A stretch of 64,000 nucleotides of DNA from contig OZ237741.1 of NCBI GenBank assembly GCA_965178125.1, forward strand, positions 1,178,001-1,242,000. Direction: 5' to 3'. Within the stretch, counting starts at the first letter, position 1; each line of letters starts with the position of its first letter. This document shows positions 22,385-34,195 of this stretch, in pieces. A program made the translations under genes and the position numbers. Source of the stretch: Bilabrum cf. latius. Lineage: Eukaryota; Bigyra: Bicosoecida; Bigyra; Bicosoecida. Below the pieces are notes generated by a model. The model ran no database searches, was not told the DNA's origin, and saw only the letters and a list, made by a program, of their open reading frames with translations.

Positions 22385-25228
22385 TCAGCCCAGCATGCGC
22401 CGGATCGCGCGCGGTTTCCTGCCAGTCTGCAGCACGCTCGCGTCCCAGCGACCTTCTCCTCCAGTCGTCACGGTGCTGTTGGTGCTTGGCCCGGCCGCGA
22501 CAGCGTTGCAGCCAGATGCTTCGGACCCCTCGGGCCTCGGGTCGAAGCTCCCGTCCGGCCGGAAGGCGCCGCAGTGCTCGCCTTTCCACGCCCGCTCGGC
22601 CATATCAATCAACGCGTCCTCCTGCGCTACCTGCTCTTCCACACTTGCTTCGCTCGCCCGAGCAAGCGCTTCGCTCACCAGAGCGAGGGCATGTGCCACC
22701 GGCCAGTGAACGGACCTGTACTTGGCCTCCTTGACGGCCTCGGGCACCAGCACCCGCGGGTCTGGCCTGTCAACCTTGCTTGCTCCGTTGCCTTTGGTTT
22801 TCCCTGTATCGAATTCTTCTCCCAGCCAAGTCCCCTTGCCCTGCGGCCGGTACACCTGGTACGAGAGGCCCTCTGCTGCCGCGCCTATATCGCTAAAGTA
22901 TCCGTTAGGCAGCTGGTAGTTCTGGACCTCGATCGCAGCGGAACCGGTGCCGCGCATCCACAGCATGTTGGACAGCTCGTTCCCGTGCACGGTCACCAGC
23001 ACGTCGGCCGCCCTCATAAGCCGCACCTGCTCGTGGAAATCGAATCGGCCCAGGGTGCTGAGCCTCACGTCGAGCACCACGGGCTGCAGCCGAGTGCGCG
23101 GGCCCTCTCCTTTGGCCTTCCCTGCCTTGAGGATCGCCTCTGCTCGATTTCTGGCAGCCAACAGCTGTGACTGCGTCCCTCGATCGTCTCCCTGTGTCTC
23201 GTTGGCAAGGGACCAGGGCACGCGGGTGGGCAGGACGAGATCCTCGGGGGGAATGCCCAGCACTGCACCGAGAGTCTGGTGCAGATTGCTCTGGGACCTG
23301 CGGAGGACCGTGCGGTATAGCCACAGCACACGGATTACTCGAGGAGGCGGCAGTCCACCTGAAAACCCATCAGTTGCAGGTACTTTCATTCCAGCAGCAT
23401 TCCCACTAGCTTGCTCTCCCCACTGCTGCAGCCCATCCGGCCCCATCCAGGCGGGCACCGCAACATTTAACGCGTCCGTGTTCCCCACCGGCCCGGTGCT
23501 GCCCCCCCTAGGAACCGCCCATACCCTAGACCGGAACAAGGATTCCAGCTCCGGGTCCATCCCGGGCACGAACCCGCCAGCCGCCAGGGCCTTCCAGCCC
23601 CCCCGCCTCGTGTCCTCCAGCACGCGCACTGGTGCTGCCGCAGCTTTGCGCCACGCAGCCAGACGGGCCACGGCCATTGTGCGCCTCCTGATTTGAATCG
23701 GAGCATACGGAATGGGAACCGCCGGCGGCATCCCGAAGTGCGTCCGGCCCAGGCACAGCACGCCCCTGTCAGCCTCGTCGGGGTCGCCCTAGTATGCTCC
23801 CCCGTCAGCGCACAGATCGCCGTGCGTCTAGTCTGTCCACAGCGGGGTGCCCGGTTCCACAACCGCCAAATGTCGGGCGACGAATAGGTCCTTCACGAGT
23901 TTCTCTGGTGGCTTGCCCCAGCGATTCTCGGCTATGGATGACGCCCCAGTCGTCTGGGTGTGCAGCTCCTGCTGGTGCTGGTGCTGGTGCTGGTGCTGGT
24001 GCTGGGGGGCAACGGTCACCAAGCCATCCGGCCAGACCTGGAATTCGGTCAGGATCACCGTGTGTTCCCCGAATCCATCCGCCGGCCACATCGTTCTCGC
24101 ACTCGTACCGGCATTGGCCGAGACTGGGAGAAGCGCCGGGAGGTGGGCGAGGACCAGCGGCCTGGGGGCTCCTAGATTGAGCCAGTGGTCGAGTGCGGGC
24201 AGGTATCCGTTGGGCAGCCAGTGGGCGAGGTGCTGGCCCTCGAACATCTTGACCGCCAGAACAGTGGCGCCTGTTAGGTCTTGCCTGGGCCTGGGCTCGG
24301 GTTCGTACCCAAGGGCCTACCTCCTTGGCTGGCCCTTTCCAACGTGGTGACCCGTCGGTTTCCTGCCTGCCGCTGGCCCCGGTAGGAGCGCAGCCGTCGT
24401 GGGCTGGTAGTTGCGTATACCCGCTGGCATGTCACGATAGAGTGCTGCCACCTGCAGGCCCAGCCGGAACCCAGTGGGGGTTGCCTGGGCCCATGCAGGG
24501 ACCGGGGCGCTGGGGCCGAGCAGGCCAACATCCACTTGCTCCATGGGCATGGGATGTTCGCGCTGCTTTCGCACTCCGATTGCAACCGAGGAGTGAAAGG
24601 TGCACAGCATGTCCGGTGGCTCTCCAAGCGTGATGCTGTCCTCCGCGCGCTGGTCGCCGTCAACCGTGTTTGCGAGTGCCGCGCACAGCGGCAAAGGCGC
24701 TCTAGTGGAGCCTTTCATCTCGCGCAGGGTTTTCACAGATACGTCTTCCAGCCTTGATGCAGCAGCGAGATGGTGCATCGAGTGATCCCAAAGTGCGCCG
24801 GGGCCCATCAATCTTGGCTTGTCTTTGGTAGCACTATCGCTGTCGCCAGATTCACGCTTTGGCTGCACAAGCAACGTGACCACCTCCCCATCGTACTATG
24901 TGCCCCTAATGGCCGGCCTTGTTTCTCCTTCCAGCTCCTTAAGCACTGGCAGGCGAGCCAGTACGACATGCTGTCCGACTGTGCTTGGCCTTGGCATCCC
25001 ACTGGCACGGAAATCTGCATTAGATTCTGATTGCTAATCCTGTAGTGATAATGCTGATTCATATGCAATCGACCAAAGCCACGGCAGCAACACTAGCGCC
25101 TGGTACACGCACAGCAGAGCCATCAATATGCTCAGCATTGTAGTCCACGGGTTCACTGCGTACCGCGTAGGGTCCCATCCGCACTGCAAGCCCCGCACCA
25201 ATCGTCCTGTGCGATGCCTCTCTGACAT
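22385..25228 (-). CDS. GT61-like (DUF563/EOGT-type) Golgi or ER glycosyltransferase
   Basis: Single exon, 947 aa, ends TGA. Type II topology: a signal anchor at about 30-58 (TTMLSILMALLCVYQALVLLPWLW). The catalytic region shows AVKMFEGQHLAHWLPNG, VARHLAVVEPG, PRVIRVLWLYR, and the DUF563 signature MRAADVLVTVHGNELSNMLWM near residue 745, followed by AAIEVQ. Relatives transfer xylose, arabinose or GlcNAc to glycans or proteins. A His-Gln repeat is encoded near 23975-24008. Five TAGs (25034-25036, 24896-24898, 24317-24319, 23828-23830, 23789-23791) join six frames. Start at 25228 is the first ATG of the anchor frame; the frame is open further upstream. Its ATG is 170 bp from the divergent DUF1764 gene. 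Confidence 0.82.
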
Positions 25229-25398
25229 AGGGGCCTCGCGGCCCGGAAATCTAGCTTCCACAGCAGGTTCAGCCCAAATGTTCACTTTGTCCGGAACCCG
25301 GAAGAAAAGGAGAACCAATAATGGAAGAACCGGGCCTTTAGAGATCTACAAGCAAACAGACCAGCTATTCTGCCTCCACTTTGATTTTGCAAAGAGCC
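25229..25398. promoter_or_regulatory. head-to-head promoter region, glycosyltransferase / DUF1764 gene
   Basis: 170 bp between two divergent ATGs. Shared promoter inferred from spacing only. Confidence 0.4.
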
Positions 25399-25992
25399 AT
25401 GGATGCTGTGTTTGCCTCCATGATTGAATCGTAGCCGAGACAATCGAAACCAAAGGATAGCAAGGCATAGAAAAAGAAGAAGAAAAAGTCCAAGAAATCG
25501 CAGAAAATAGCCGGGAGCAAGCGACCAAGGGGTGCTGATAGCAGTGATGAAATGGTTGCTGCTTTGCGTAGCGACGGAAACGAAACTTCAGGGGGGGTAG
25601 CATCGCGCAGTGGCAGTGCCGGCGATTCCGCGAGCAGTTCGCCTGCATAGCCAACTGCGAAGAAAAGGTCCAAGGCAGTAGCAGCAGCAGCCGCAAAATA
25701 GGATATTGATATGCTTCTCCAAGTATCTAGGGCAAAGAAACGGCGAAAAGAGCATGCTGCCAGGGTTGCAGCCAAGGAAGGCAAAGCGGTGGCAGAGGCG
25801 AAAGATGATTTGAGGAAACGGCTTGAAGAGTTAGAGCGCAAGCATATTGCGCTCAACGGGGGATCAGATCCATCAGAACCTAAGCCAGTGCGAACGGAGG
25901 ATGGTTTGCCTATCTATACGGTGGATAGCTTGAGCATCGGCAAGGGCGGTGGCACGCCACAGTGCCCTTTCGACTGCTCCTGTTGCTTCTGA
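25399..25992 (+). CDS. DUF1764 family small basic protein
   Basis: Single exon, 197 aa, ends TGA. Lys-rich N-terminal half with a K6 run, a charged helix (RKRLEELERKHI), and the family C-terminal signature: TEDGLPIYTVDSLSIGKGGG followed by CPFDCSCCF at the very end. The function of DUF1764 is unknown; basic composition suggests a nuclear or RNA-associated protein. Four TAGs (25432-25434, 25468-25470, 25648-25650, 25699-25701) lie in the N-terminal half. Under the standard code only the last 94 codons would be called and the signature would look like an orphan fragment. Confidence 0.9.
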
Positions 25993-26064
25993 TTTTCGCT
26001 GCTTGTTTCGGTAATTAGGCAAAATCATGTTGAATCTGGTTGTAATCATGTAAGCCGGGGTTAG

Positions 26065-28320
26065 TCATCGCAGCCCGTCGGTGGCCGCAGGCAGCGCACC
26101 AGGCACCACCGCGCCCCCGGGCAAGGCCTCTTCCACGCTGCTGTCGCCCCCATCCATGATCGGAGCCTAGCCACTGGCACTACTAGCAGCACTCCTATCT
26201 TCACTACGGGCAGATGAGTTACCACCCGGCATAACACCCGCACCCGTGCCAGCACCATGTGCTTCCCCATCACCTGTCCCTAAACCCTCCCCCTGCATGG
26301 GACCCTGACCCCCCGCACTCCCCTGTGCCCCCTCCCCCTGCATGGGACCCTGACCCCCCGCACTCCCCTTTCCCCCCTCGCCCCCTTGCGCCGCCTCGAT
26401 CTCGTCCATCGAGAAAGACCCGAACTCCTTGTTCCACACGCGATAGTGCTCCAGCTCGCTCGCAGCCACCGAGCTGCGCACGGTCCGGATCGCTTCCTAA
26501 AAGTGCCTCCGGGAGATGGCAGCCAGCGAGGCCTCGCTCACCGCACCCAGCGCCTTGACACCCGCCAGCCCGCCCCCCGCGCCCGCCCTCCGTTGCTGCA
26601 GCACCAGGTCGCGCATCGGACCCATGGCAGCCTCGCGGCACAGGTTGTGCACGTCCGCTCCGGAGTACCCCGCCGTTTCCGCGGTGATCCAGTCCACGTC
26701 AGCGGCGGACAAAGAGTTCCGGTTCTGCCGCAGCAGCCTCCTCACGAGGAACTGCCTCGCGTCTGGGTCCGGCAGGGGGATGTACAACCGCTTCGTGAAG
26801 CGCCTGCGGGCTGCCTCGTCCAGCTCCTGCGGCCTGTTGGTTGCGCCCACCACGAGCACCTGCTGCCTCGAGTCCTTGTCCCCTCCCCCAGTGGCCCCGT
26901 CCATCTCCACCAGGAACTGCGTCTTGATCCGGCGGGAGGCCTCGTTGTCCTGCTCCGACCGAGCGGTGAGCAGGGAGTCGATCTCGTCGATGAAGACCAC
27001 GCTTGGACTCCGATACCTCGCCACCCCGAAGAGCGCCCTCACCATCTTCTCCCCGTCCCCGATCCACTTGCTCGTGAGGGAACTGGCGGAGATGGAGAAG
27101 AAAGTCGCGTCGCAGCTGCAGGCGACCGCCTTGCCTATCAGGGTCTTGCCTGTCCCCGGGGGCCCGAAGAGCAGCAGCCCCCTCGGGATGGCCCGCAGGC
27201 CCGTGAACAGGTCGGGCCTGGCCATGGGCCAGATCACCAGCTCGCCGATCGCGCTCTTGGCGTGAGGCAATCCGGCAATGTCATCGAACTCTACGCGCTG
27301 CCCGTCGTCCACCACCTCGTTCTCTATCATCTCCACCATGCGAGCCTCCAAGTTGGTCAGGCACTCGGGCAGCTCGGCCCCCTCTGCCTCGGCGCCTGCC
27401 TGCGCCGCGGCCACCTGCATGGCGTGAAGCGCAGTCCCCGGTTTCGCCGTGACACCGTCACCACCGCCGGCGCCCGAGCCCCCGCCGCCTTCCGTTCGCG
27501 GGCGGACGTTCCGGCTCGCCGCGGGCCCCCCTCCGCTGCCCGATCCAGAGCCGGCCCCGGCCCCGGCCCCACCTGCTGCCCCCTGCCGCCCCGGCGGGTT
27601 GAATGTCCGCCTCTTGAGACCAACCCGTGGCCTGGCTCTGCCCGCGCCATTACTACCATATGCATTGCCGCCCCCGTCGCTTCCCCCGCCCGAGCCGTAC
27701 CCGGCGCCCGCCCCGTTCATATGCTGTGCATCAGAGCCTCTTCCCCCACCACCTTTCTTCGCGAGATCGCGCATGTATTGCGCGCGAGCGCTGTTGAATC
27801 CGCCTGTGGGTGCACCTGTATCAGTTGCTGCGCTTGAACCGAGCGCGGTACCGCCACTAGCGGCGGCAGCGGCGCTGCGAGGCAATGAAGGGGGCGCCGG
27901 AGCAACTGCTCCGCTACTCGGCCGCGCAACTGCTCGCCCAGATCCCCCGCGCATGCCTCCAAACATGTGCCCGCTCAATCGCTTCATCATAACATCCATG
28001 CTAACCGACCCTCCAGTACTAGCGGCGGGTGCGTTCGCGCTCTGATATGGTTCGCCTGGACTGGTGTGCGACTTGGTTGCGGCCGCGGAGGAGGAGGACG
28101 AGCTGGCCGATGTCGTAGCGCTCTGAGCTAGCTGCCGCGCTCGCTCTGAAATTTCGTTGGCACGCATGTGGGACAAAAAGTCGGTTGAGAACAGCGGTGA
28201 TGCCTGCGCGAGCACAGTGATGCAGGCACGGGCAACGATGGTGCGATATCGGCGAGTTGCCGCCAGGCAGACATTTCGGCGCATCGGACGCAAGCGAATG
28301 CTCTCACAATAGCTGGACAT
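26065..28320 (-). CDS. FIGNL1: FIGNL1/fidgetin-like AAA ATPase (meiotic clade)
   Basis: Single exon, 751 aa, ends TGA. Long Ser/Ala/Gly-rich N-terminal region, then [15 protein letters not shown] and [13 protein letters not shown]. The AAA domain starts at about 370: Walker A GPPGTGKT, pore-loop region [15 protein letters not shown], Walker [29 protein letters not shown] (arginine finger region), [17 protein letters not shown]. Fidgetin-like proteins remodel microtubules or RAD51 filaments. TAG at 26497-26499 falls between HF and [10 protein letters not shown], just before the C-terminal helix [14 protein letters not shown] typical of this clade, so sense reading is needed to complete the fold. 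A second TAG (26167-26169) lies in the acidic Gly-rich tail. The start at 28320 is uncertain. Confidence 0.88.
26286..26376. repeat. 45-bp tandem duplication in coding sequence
   Basis: A 45-bp unit occurs twice in tandem and encodes two copies of a 15-residue [13 protein letters not shown]-type segment in the C-terminal tail of the AAA ATPase. Confidence 0.75.
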
Positions 28321-28854
28321 GGATCGGCACTGCTGAGTCGCCCTAAAACTGCGTCGGGGGACAATAGCCCCGCCAGGCCGCCGCGCACTGGAGGCAATTG
28401 GGGAGGTCTTGCCTGAGATTGGATTCTCTGCGAAGCGTGTCCCAATCGCCGGAGCTCTAGTGTATGCTCCAGTGTCGTCCCAGCACGGGTATTAGGAGAA
28501 TCAAACATGGCTCCGGAAGCTTGGCGCCGTGCGTCTCTCGAACCAGATGCGAGAGATACCAGCACGTGTCTGGCTCGAGCCACTCTCTCCGCATCGCCCG
28601 AGGAGTGCTCTCCATGGAGGTGAATATAGTCCTACATTAAGGCGGATTCAATAGTGTAGGCAGCGATGGCTTCCAAACTGCCTGGAAGCCTTGGTCGGGA
28701 AGAGAGAGAGAGAGAGAGAAAATAGAGTTTTCGCACGCAATTCAATACCAGAGACAATCCGAGGACTGCCACCAAAGGGAAGCATTTGAACCGAGAAGTG
28801 TGACGAGCCACAGCCACTCACAGGCAGACCCTCTAGAGTGAGCCACAGCCAGGC
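28321..28854. other. intergenic region with GA microsatellite
   Basis: 534 bp between the AAA ATPase start and the FAD oxidoreductase stop, both reverse. It contains an uninterrupted (GA)n run at 28699-28719 and is otherwise featureless. Part may be 5' exon of the ATPase gene, since a reverse open frame (28128-28583) overlaps its start in another frame. Confidence 0.4.
28699..28719. repeat. (GA)n microsatellite
   Basis: About ten uninterrupted GA dinucleotides in an intergenic region. Confidence 0.95.
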
Positions 28855-30813
28855 TCACAGCTGTCCACCGCCCGCCTACAACGCCTGTTGCCGCCGGCCC
28901 GCCACGTAATCCGAGTCCTGGTACCTCGCGGGATCGAACAGCTTCGCGCACGCCCCCCTCCAACCGGTGGCGTCCTCTGCCTCGAACGATGCGAACTCCC
29001 CGCAGGCCTGCGCCGCGACCATCTCCCCCGCCGCCATGGAAGCCATAATTCCGTACCCGCTCAATCCAGCCACGGTGAAGGCCCCCCGCACCGGGCAGGT
29101 GCTCCGCGTGAAGCGAGCATCCAGCGCACCCGGCTCGACTTCGCGGCACACGTCGCGCCAGCTGCGGCCGCCCCGCCCCACGAACCGGTCCAGCGAACCC
29201 GACAAACCTTCACCAGCTCGCCCCGGGCGGCCCCCCTCCCCCTCCCCCTCCTGCAGCAGCTCTACCGCCGGCGAGGCCCCCACGAGGGGCAAGTTCTCCG
29301 CCGTCCTGGTGTAGTACCCCCCGTCCACGCCCGGCACCCTCCCCGCCGTCGGTGCGGCCTCACTCGTCACACCTCGCCTTCTGGCCCACGCCCGCTGGGC
29401 CCGCCCCAGGGCCTCTGCGTCCCCCGCGTACGCCATCAGGTCCGGGATCACGCGGCTGAGCGCCCGCAGGCACAGCTCGGGATACAGCTCCGAGTCCAAC
29501 AGCCCCGCGTGGGTGGGGCACCCCGCGACGGGGGAGGGCACCTCCAGGGGGGCGTGCCAGCCCTCCCACAGCATCAGCACCGCGTCAGAGTCGGGGCCGC
29601 CGTAGGGCCGAAGGTGGGCGCCGGGCACCTGCTCCGCCCGCGCGAGGGCCTCTGCCCGGGCCGGCCCGAACCACTCGGTCACAGCCTCCAGCGACTCGGA
29701 GTCGTAATCCAGCTGCGCCCCGTCGGCGAGCACCACCATGGGTGCATTTCGGGGAACAACGCCGAGGGTGTCCCTGAGGAGCACTTTGGCGTGGAGCTCG
29801 CTGTACAGGGGCAGGTCCCCACCTCGCACCGCCCACCACGGCAAGCCCACGGCCCCGGCGGCCGTGGCCTCCCCCGACCACGGATCGGACGACTCGGAGC
29901 CGAAACCGCCACCGAATGGACCAGCACCTAGAAGGCGGTGCGTCTCCAGCGCCGCCGGCCCCGTGCAGTTCACGAACGTTCCGCAGGCTACGTCCTGCCT
30001 GTGGCGCCGCGGCCCACCGTTGCCCTTGCCATTCGACTCGTGAATGGACACGCCCGCCCCGACCACCCTTGGCTCTGCATCCCCACTCGTGCCACCCTGC
30101 AGGTGCACGGCATCCACGGCACCCCTCACTAGCCTGACCTCGCCCCCAGCGGCGCTTGCCTCCTGGCGTGCCGCCTCCAACGCCACCATGCCTGCGGTGT
30201 GGGCGGGCAGCCATCCGCACCTTCTGGCCCACGCGGCGCCAACGATGCCATCATCAAGGTACGGGAAGGCGTCTCGCACCGCGGCTTTGTCCGCCAGCAC
30301 GTCCACCCCGGGAGGAGGAGAAAGGGGAGGGGCACCTGTACCTGCACGCCATGCACCTGCGTGGTTGCCTCGTGGCGCATCTTGGAAGCTGCCGCGATGC
30401 TCCCGCACCATCGGAAACTCTGCCGGAACAGTGTCGTTGGAGCGACCATCGGATGTTTCCTCAAAAGCGGAGCACATTTCACGAATAAACGCATTGCTCC
30501 GACTGAGCTTCTCCCCGTTGCCTGGACTATTCCGAGTCACGAACAGGTACCCAGGTCGATGCATCTTGAAGTCTCCGCTCTCGCTTGCAAGCTCATCAAG
30601 AAGATCAATAGAGCGTGACATGAAGTGTCGCGACTCTGGCAGCGGCCAGGCGTCCCGAAAGCACTCAGTGCTTACTGCCGATGTGTACTACATCGCGGGC
30701 CGTGGATCTACTAAAAGGATGCGCTTCACGCCTCGCCTAACTAAGAATCGAGTAGTAGCGATTCCAGCAATGCCAGCACCTGCAACAACCGCATCAAATG
30801 TTGCAGGGATCAT
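28855..30813 (-). CDS. FAD-dependent oxidoreductase of the DAO/FOXRED1-like superfamily
   Basis: Single exon, 652 aa, ends TGA. N-terminal Rossmann fold: FDAVVAGAGIAGIATTRFL (GxGxxG), closing in ILLVDPRP, where the Asp should bind the FAD ribose. TSAVSTECFRDAWP and FMSRSIDLLDEL match the typical segment of this subfamily. C-terminal GYYTRTAENLPLVG and FTVAGLSGYGIMASMAAGEMV form the second FAD-contact block. Substrate unknown; relatives oxidise amines or assist respiratory complexes. TAG at 30688-30690 separates RPAM from YTS, so the FAD motif would be lost under the standard code; TAG at 28876-28878 adds a six-residue tail. Its ATG is 111 bp from the divergent CH-domain gene. Confidence 0.87.
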
Positions 30814-30924
30814 AAGGATCGGCAGATATTATGGCGGTTTCCGTTGCAGAAGATCGGGAGGCCGACTGACATGTGTGACGAGGGCACTCACAAATTTTCG
30901 AGGTTGCCACTTCACGGCAGCCTA
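30814..30924. promoter_or_regulatory. head-to-head promoter region, FAD oxidoreductase / CH-ankyrin gene
   Basis: 111 bp between divergent ATGs at 30813 and 30925. Shared promoter inferred from spacing only. Confidence 0.4.
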
Positions 30925-33900
30925 ATGGCTGGTGTGTCCCGTTCACAACTATCTGAATAGTCTGATTTGATCGATAATGCTATAAAGTCCCTTCGACGAT
31001 TGATATCGCTGCCAGATGGGATCCGATCCGTCCTTCGGCGCCCTCCCTTTCGGCTGGTACTCGACGTTGCGATAGCAATCGACTCCAAGACGAAGGCCCT
31101 CGCCGGCTTATTCCAGGGCGATGAGAAGTCATCTAGGCGTATCAAGCAGCGCTACGGGAAGGATGGGAAAGCCCTAGTGTTGCAAAAGCTTGTCCGAGCT
31201 GTCGAGACTGCAACGGGTGCGAAGCAAGACTCCTTGTGCAGCGTTTCTGACATTCTTAGAGGGAAGAACCCGGGTCGGACGTGCAACCTCTTGCATCAGC
31301 TAGCCATTCTCGCGTCTGCTCCCGACTCTGTCGCCGAGCTTCAATCGGCCTCGAAGCTGGCTTGCACAGAATTCGAAATGGAGCGAATCCGTGTGTTTGG
31401 TCCCATCGGAACGGGGCAGAGCGCCATAAGCGATAAGCCGAGTGCCGGTGATACGGCTCACCGCGACGACAAGGCAATGCGCGCCGGCCCATTGCCGGTG
31501 AGAGCGGCTCACACTGGCACCGGCACTGGAATGCTCGGGGCACGCTCAGAAGCAGGCACGGACAAACTGCAGCATTCAAGAGGCGGTGAATTGAAATCAG
31601 CAATTCAAAAAAAGTTCAGACCCCTTTCAGCCAGACGCGCAGGCAGGTCAAAGCCCGTACTGGCGGAGACTCGCCACCTGCAGGACACGCCACAACTTGA
31701 AGGTACCAGTGGCCACCGAAACGCGCCGGCCGCAGAAGGAGCACCCACTCGTCACGCGTCGGTAGAGGGGGGAGGACTCGTCACACCACGAGGCAGACGT
31801 GCAGCCCTGGCTCGGCTGGGCCTCTCCACCGAGTCGGAGGGCGCGGCAGGGGAAGGGGCAGTGGCAGTGGCAGGGGCAGTGGAACGGGCAGGAGCAGAAG
31901 GGGAAGAGGCTGCTGGGTTCGCACCTTCTCGGTCCCGCGCCTCCGTGATGACCGATGGGGCTGGCCCTGCAGCTCACGAGTACATTGAGAAGGGTATGGT
32001 GCGCACTCGGCTGCGGCGGCCAATGTCGGCGGCTCTGTCGCGGCGCTCTCAGCATGACGGTGCTCGGATTCGCGGGGGTAGTGGCCGGCACGGGGCCGGG
32101 GACACGGTGCTGGGGGAGGGCAGGATCGGGGCGGTGGAGGGGGCGGTGGGCAGGAAAGCGAGGGCCTTGGAGCTGCTTGGTCTGGCATCTAGCAGTAGAG
32201 GCAGCACGGGGCGAGCGTCCGATGGGGTCGGAGGTGGTGCAGGGGCCGATGGTGCTCTGCGAGGGGCTGGACCAGATGCCAAAGCGAGTTCGTCGGTGCT
32301 TCGCGCGGCAGCATCTGGCCTTGGTCGCACTAGGCCGCAGTCCGCGACCGGAAGTAGGGGCACCGCGAGGCACAGGGACCATTTTGGGCTCCGGATGACA
32401 CGGGCAGCGGGCCGGAGAGACCAGGCAGACGGAACCGGTGCTGGGCCGCAAGGATTCGGCAGCAAGAGGCGAGCGCCCAGGGCCTCCGTGGCAACGAGCG
32501 GCGCGCTGTCAGGCGAGGGCTATGGTGGTCACGAGCATCGGCACGGGCAAGAACGTGAACGTTGGCGTGGGTCTGGGTCTGGGTCTGGGTCTGGGTCTGG
32601 GTCTGGCTCTGGCTCTGGCTCTGGGTCTGGCTCTGGCAGGGGTGCCTCGGTTCCGCTGTCCGGAGCGATGATCGGATCAGGGAGCCGCGCCGCGGCCCCC
32701 GCCTTGGGGTCATCTCCCTCCTGGACCCGTGCCACGGCCCCCGCCTTGGGGTCATCTCCCTCCTGGACCCGTGCCACGGCGGCTGAGAGCGAAGAGCTGG
32801 GGCAGAGGCTGCTGCTGGCGGCTGAGAAGGGAGACTCCGGGGCCGTGGGGGAGATCCTGGGTGAGTACGCCGTGCTGGGTCTCAGGCTGGGGAGCCAATG
32901 GGCGGGGAGGCTGGGGCATGCTGATGAGGGGGGCGGAGGGGTGGAGGCTGGGGGTGTCAAATCATCCGCATCGGAAGCGGGGGCTTTAAGTCCTGGATGC
33001 TCCGCTGGTGTCGGGGACAGGGGTCTGGAGCAGGAGATCTGGGACATGGCCGTGAGCGTGCTGCCAGACGCTGAGAGGGGGCTAAGCGGGTTCACTGCGC
33101 TGCATTACGCTGCATCTAGGGGTCACCACGAGGCCGTGTCTCTCCTGCTGTCGGCAGGGGCCTCCCCCGGGATTACGACCAGCGACGGTGACACTGCCCT
33201 GCACCTGGCCTGCGACGGAGGCCACTTCCGTGCGGTGAGGCTGCTGTTGGACTTCGGTGCCGACACCGAGGCCAGGTCGAGTGGCTCGCTGGACGAGACC
33301 CCGCTGTTCCCTGCGGCTCGAGGGGCCTCGCCGGGACACGAGTAGTGCGTGCGGCTTCTGCTCGCATCGAGGTGTGACGAGTGCGCCCGCAACCGGATCG
33401 GGGAAATCGCGTCCGAAGAGGCTGAGATGGCAAACATCGTGGGGATGCTCAGCGGGGACAGTGATGGAGCAAGTGCTCGCGCGGCCGGTCGCACCGGCCC
33501 CATCCACCGGATGGTGGCTCCGCTGCTCGTCCGTGTACTGGCAGCTCTGGATGCGGCTGACGTGGCGCGGGCGTGCATCGCTTGGGGCAGGGTCCATCGG
33601 CTGTGCTCTGGACCTGCTGGTGCCGTCCTCCTCGGCGGGCACGAGCGGGGAGGCAAGCCAGCCTCGGATGCTGCGGGGTAGCGAGGCTCAGGGGACAGTC
33701 AGCCGAGTGGAAGTGGTAGCAGGGAACATACTAGGGAATCGCAACCGCAATCGCAACCGCAATTGCAGCAGGAGCGGGAGCGGGAGCAGGAGCAAAACGA
33801 GGGGCAGGTCGGCGAGGAGGGAGCCAGTGGGGGAACAGGGGGCGGGGACGCTCCTGGTCCGGTGGCACGTGAAACATTCGATGCGCAGCAGCTTGCAAGC

Positions 33901-34059
33901 TCCGTTGCCACTGCCAGTGCTGCAGCGCGGGGTGCTTCTGACGCACCTGCCTACCACAGGGGCGCAGTGCACGGGGTGGGCGAGCACGAGGCCAGGCTGA
34001 GGCAACTGCTCGGGCTCGGGGGGTTTTCTAGGCCGGCGGCGTCTGACCTGTTCCGATGA
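30925..34059 (+). CDS. protein with IFT54/TRAF3IP1-like N-terminal CH domain and ankyrin repeats
   Basis: Single exon, 1,044 aa, ends TGA. Residues about 15-125 resemble the IFT54 (MIP-T3) calponin-homology domain: LRRPPFRLVLDVAIAID, LFQGDEKSSRRIK, VLQKLVRAVETATG, DILRGKNPGRTCNLLHQL. A long Gly/Ser/Ala-rich region follows, then ankyrin repeats at about 720-825: FTALHYAASRGHHEAVSLLL, GDTALHLACDGGHFRAVRLLL, ETPLFPAARGASPGHE-(TAG)-CVRLLLAS. Three TAGs: 30958-30960 (codon 12), 33343-33345 (inside an ankyrin helix) and 33679-33681. The ATG at 30925 is reachable only by reading codon 12 as sense; otherwise no ATG precedes the CH domain. IFT54 itself lacks ankyrin repeats, so this fusion may not be the ciliary subunit. 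Confidence 0.78.
32565..32641. repeat. Gly-Ser-coding hexanucleotide repeat
   Basis: A (GGTCTG/GCTCTG)n tract encoding about 12 Gly-Ser dipeptides within the CH-ankyrin gene. Confidence 0.85.
32693..32776. repeat. 42-bp tandem duplication in coding sequence
   Basis: Two essentially identical 42-bp units encode a repeated 14-residue APALGSSPSWTRAT segment of the CH-ankyrin protein, a recent in-frame duplication. Confidence 0.9.
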
Positions 34060-34195
34060 TGATGGTGTTGGACCTTTCTCGGTCCCAATCTGGCCGCAGG
34101 GGGAAGAGCCAGATTTGGCGTGCCCGCACATTCGAACGTTCGCCGCCGAAGCCTACCGTTGAAACCGAGAAACTATTGTCCATTCTATCTCGACG

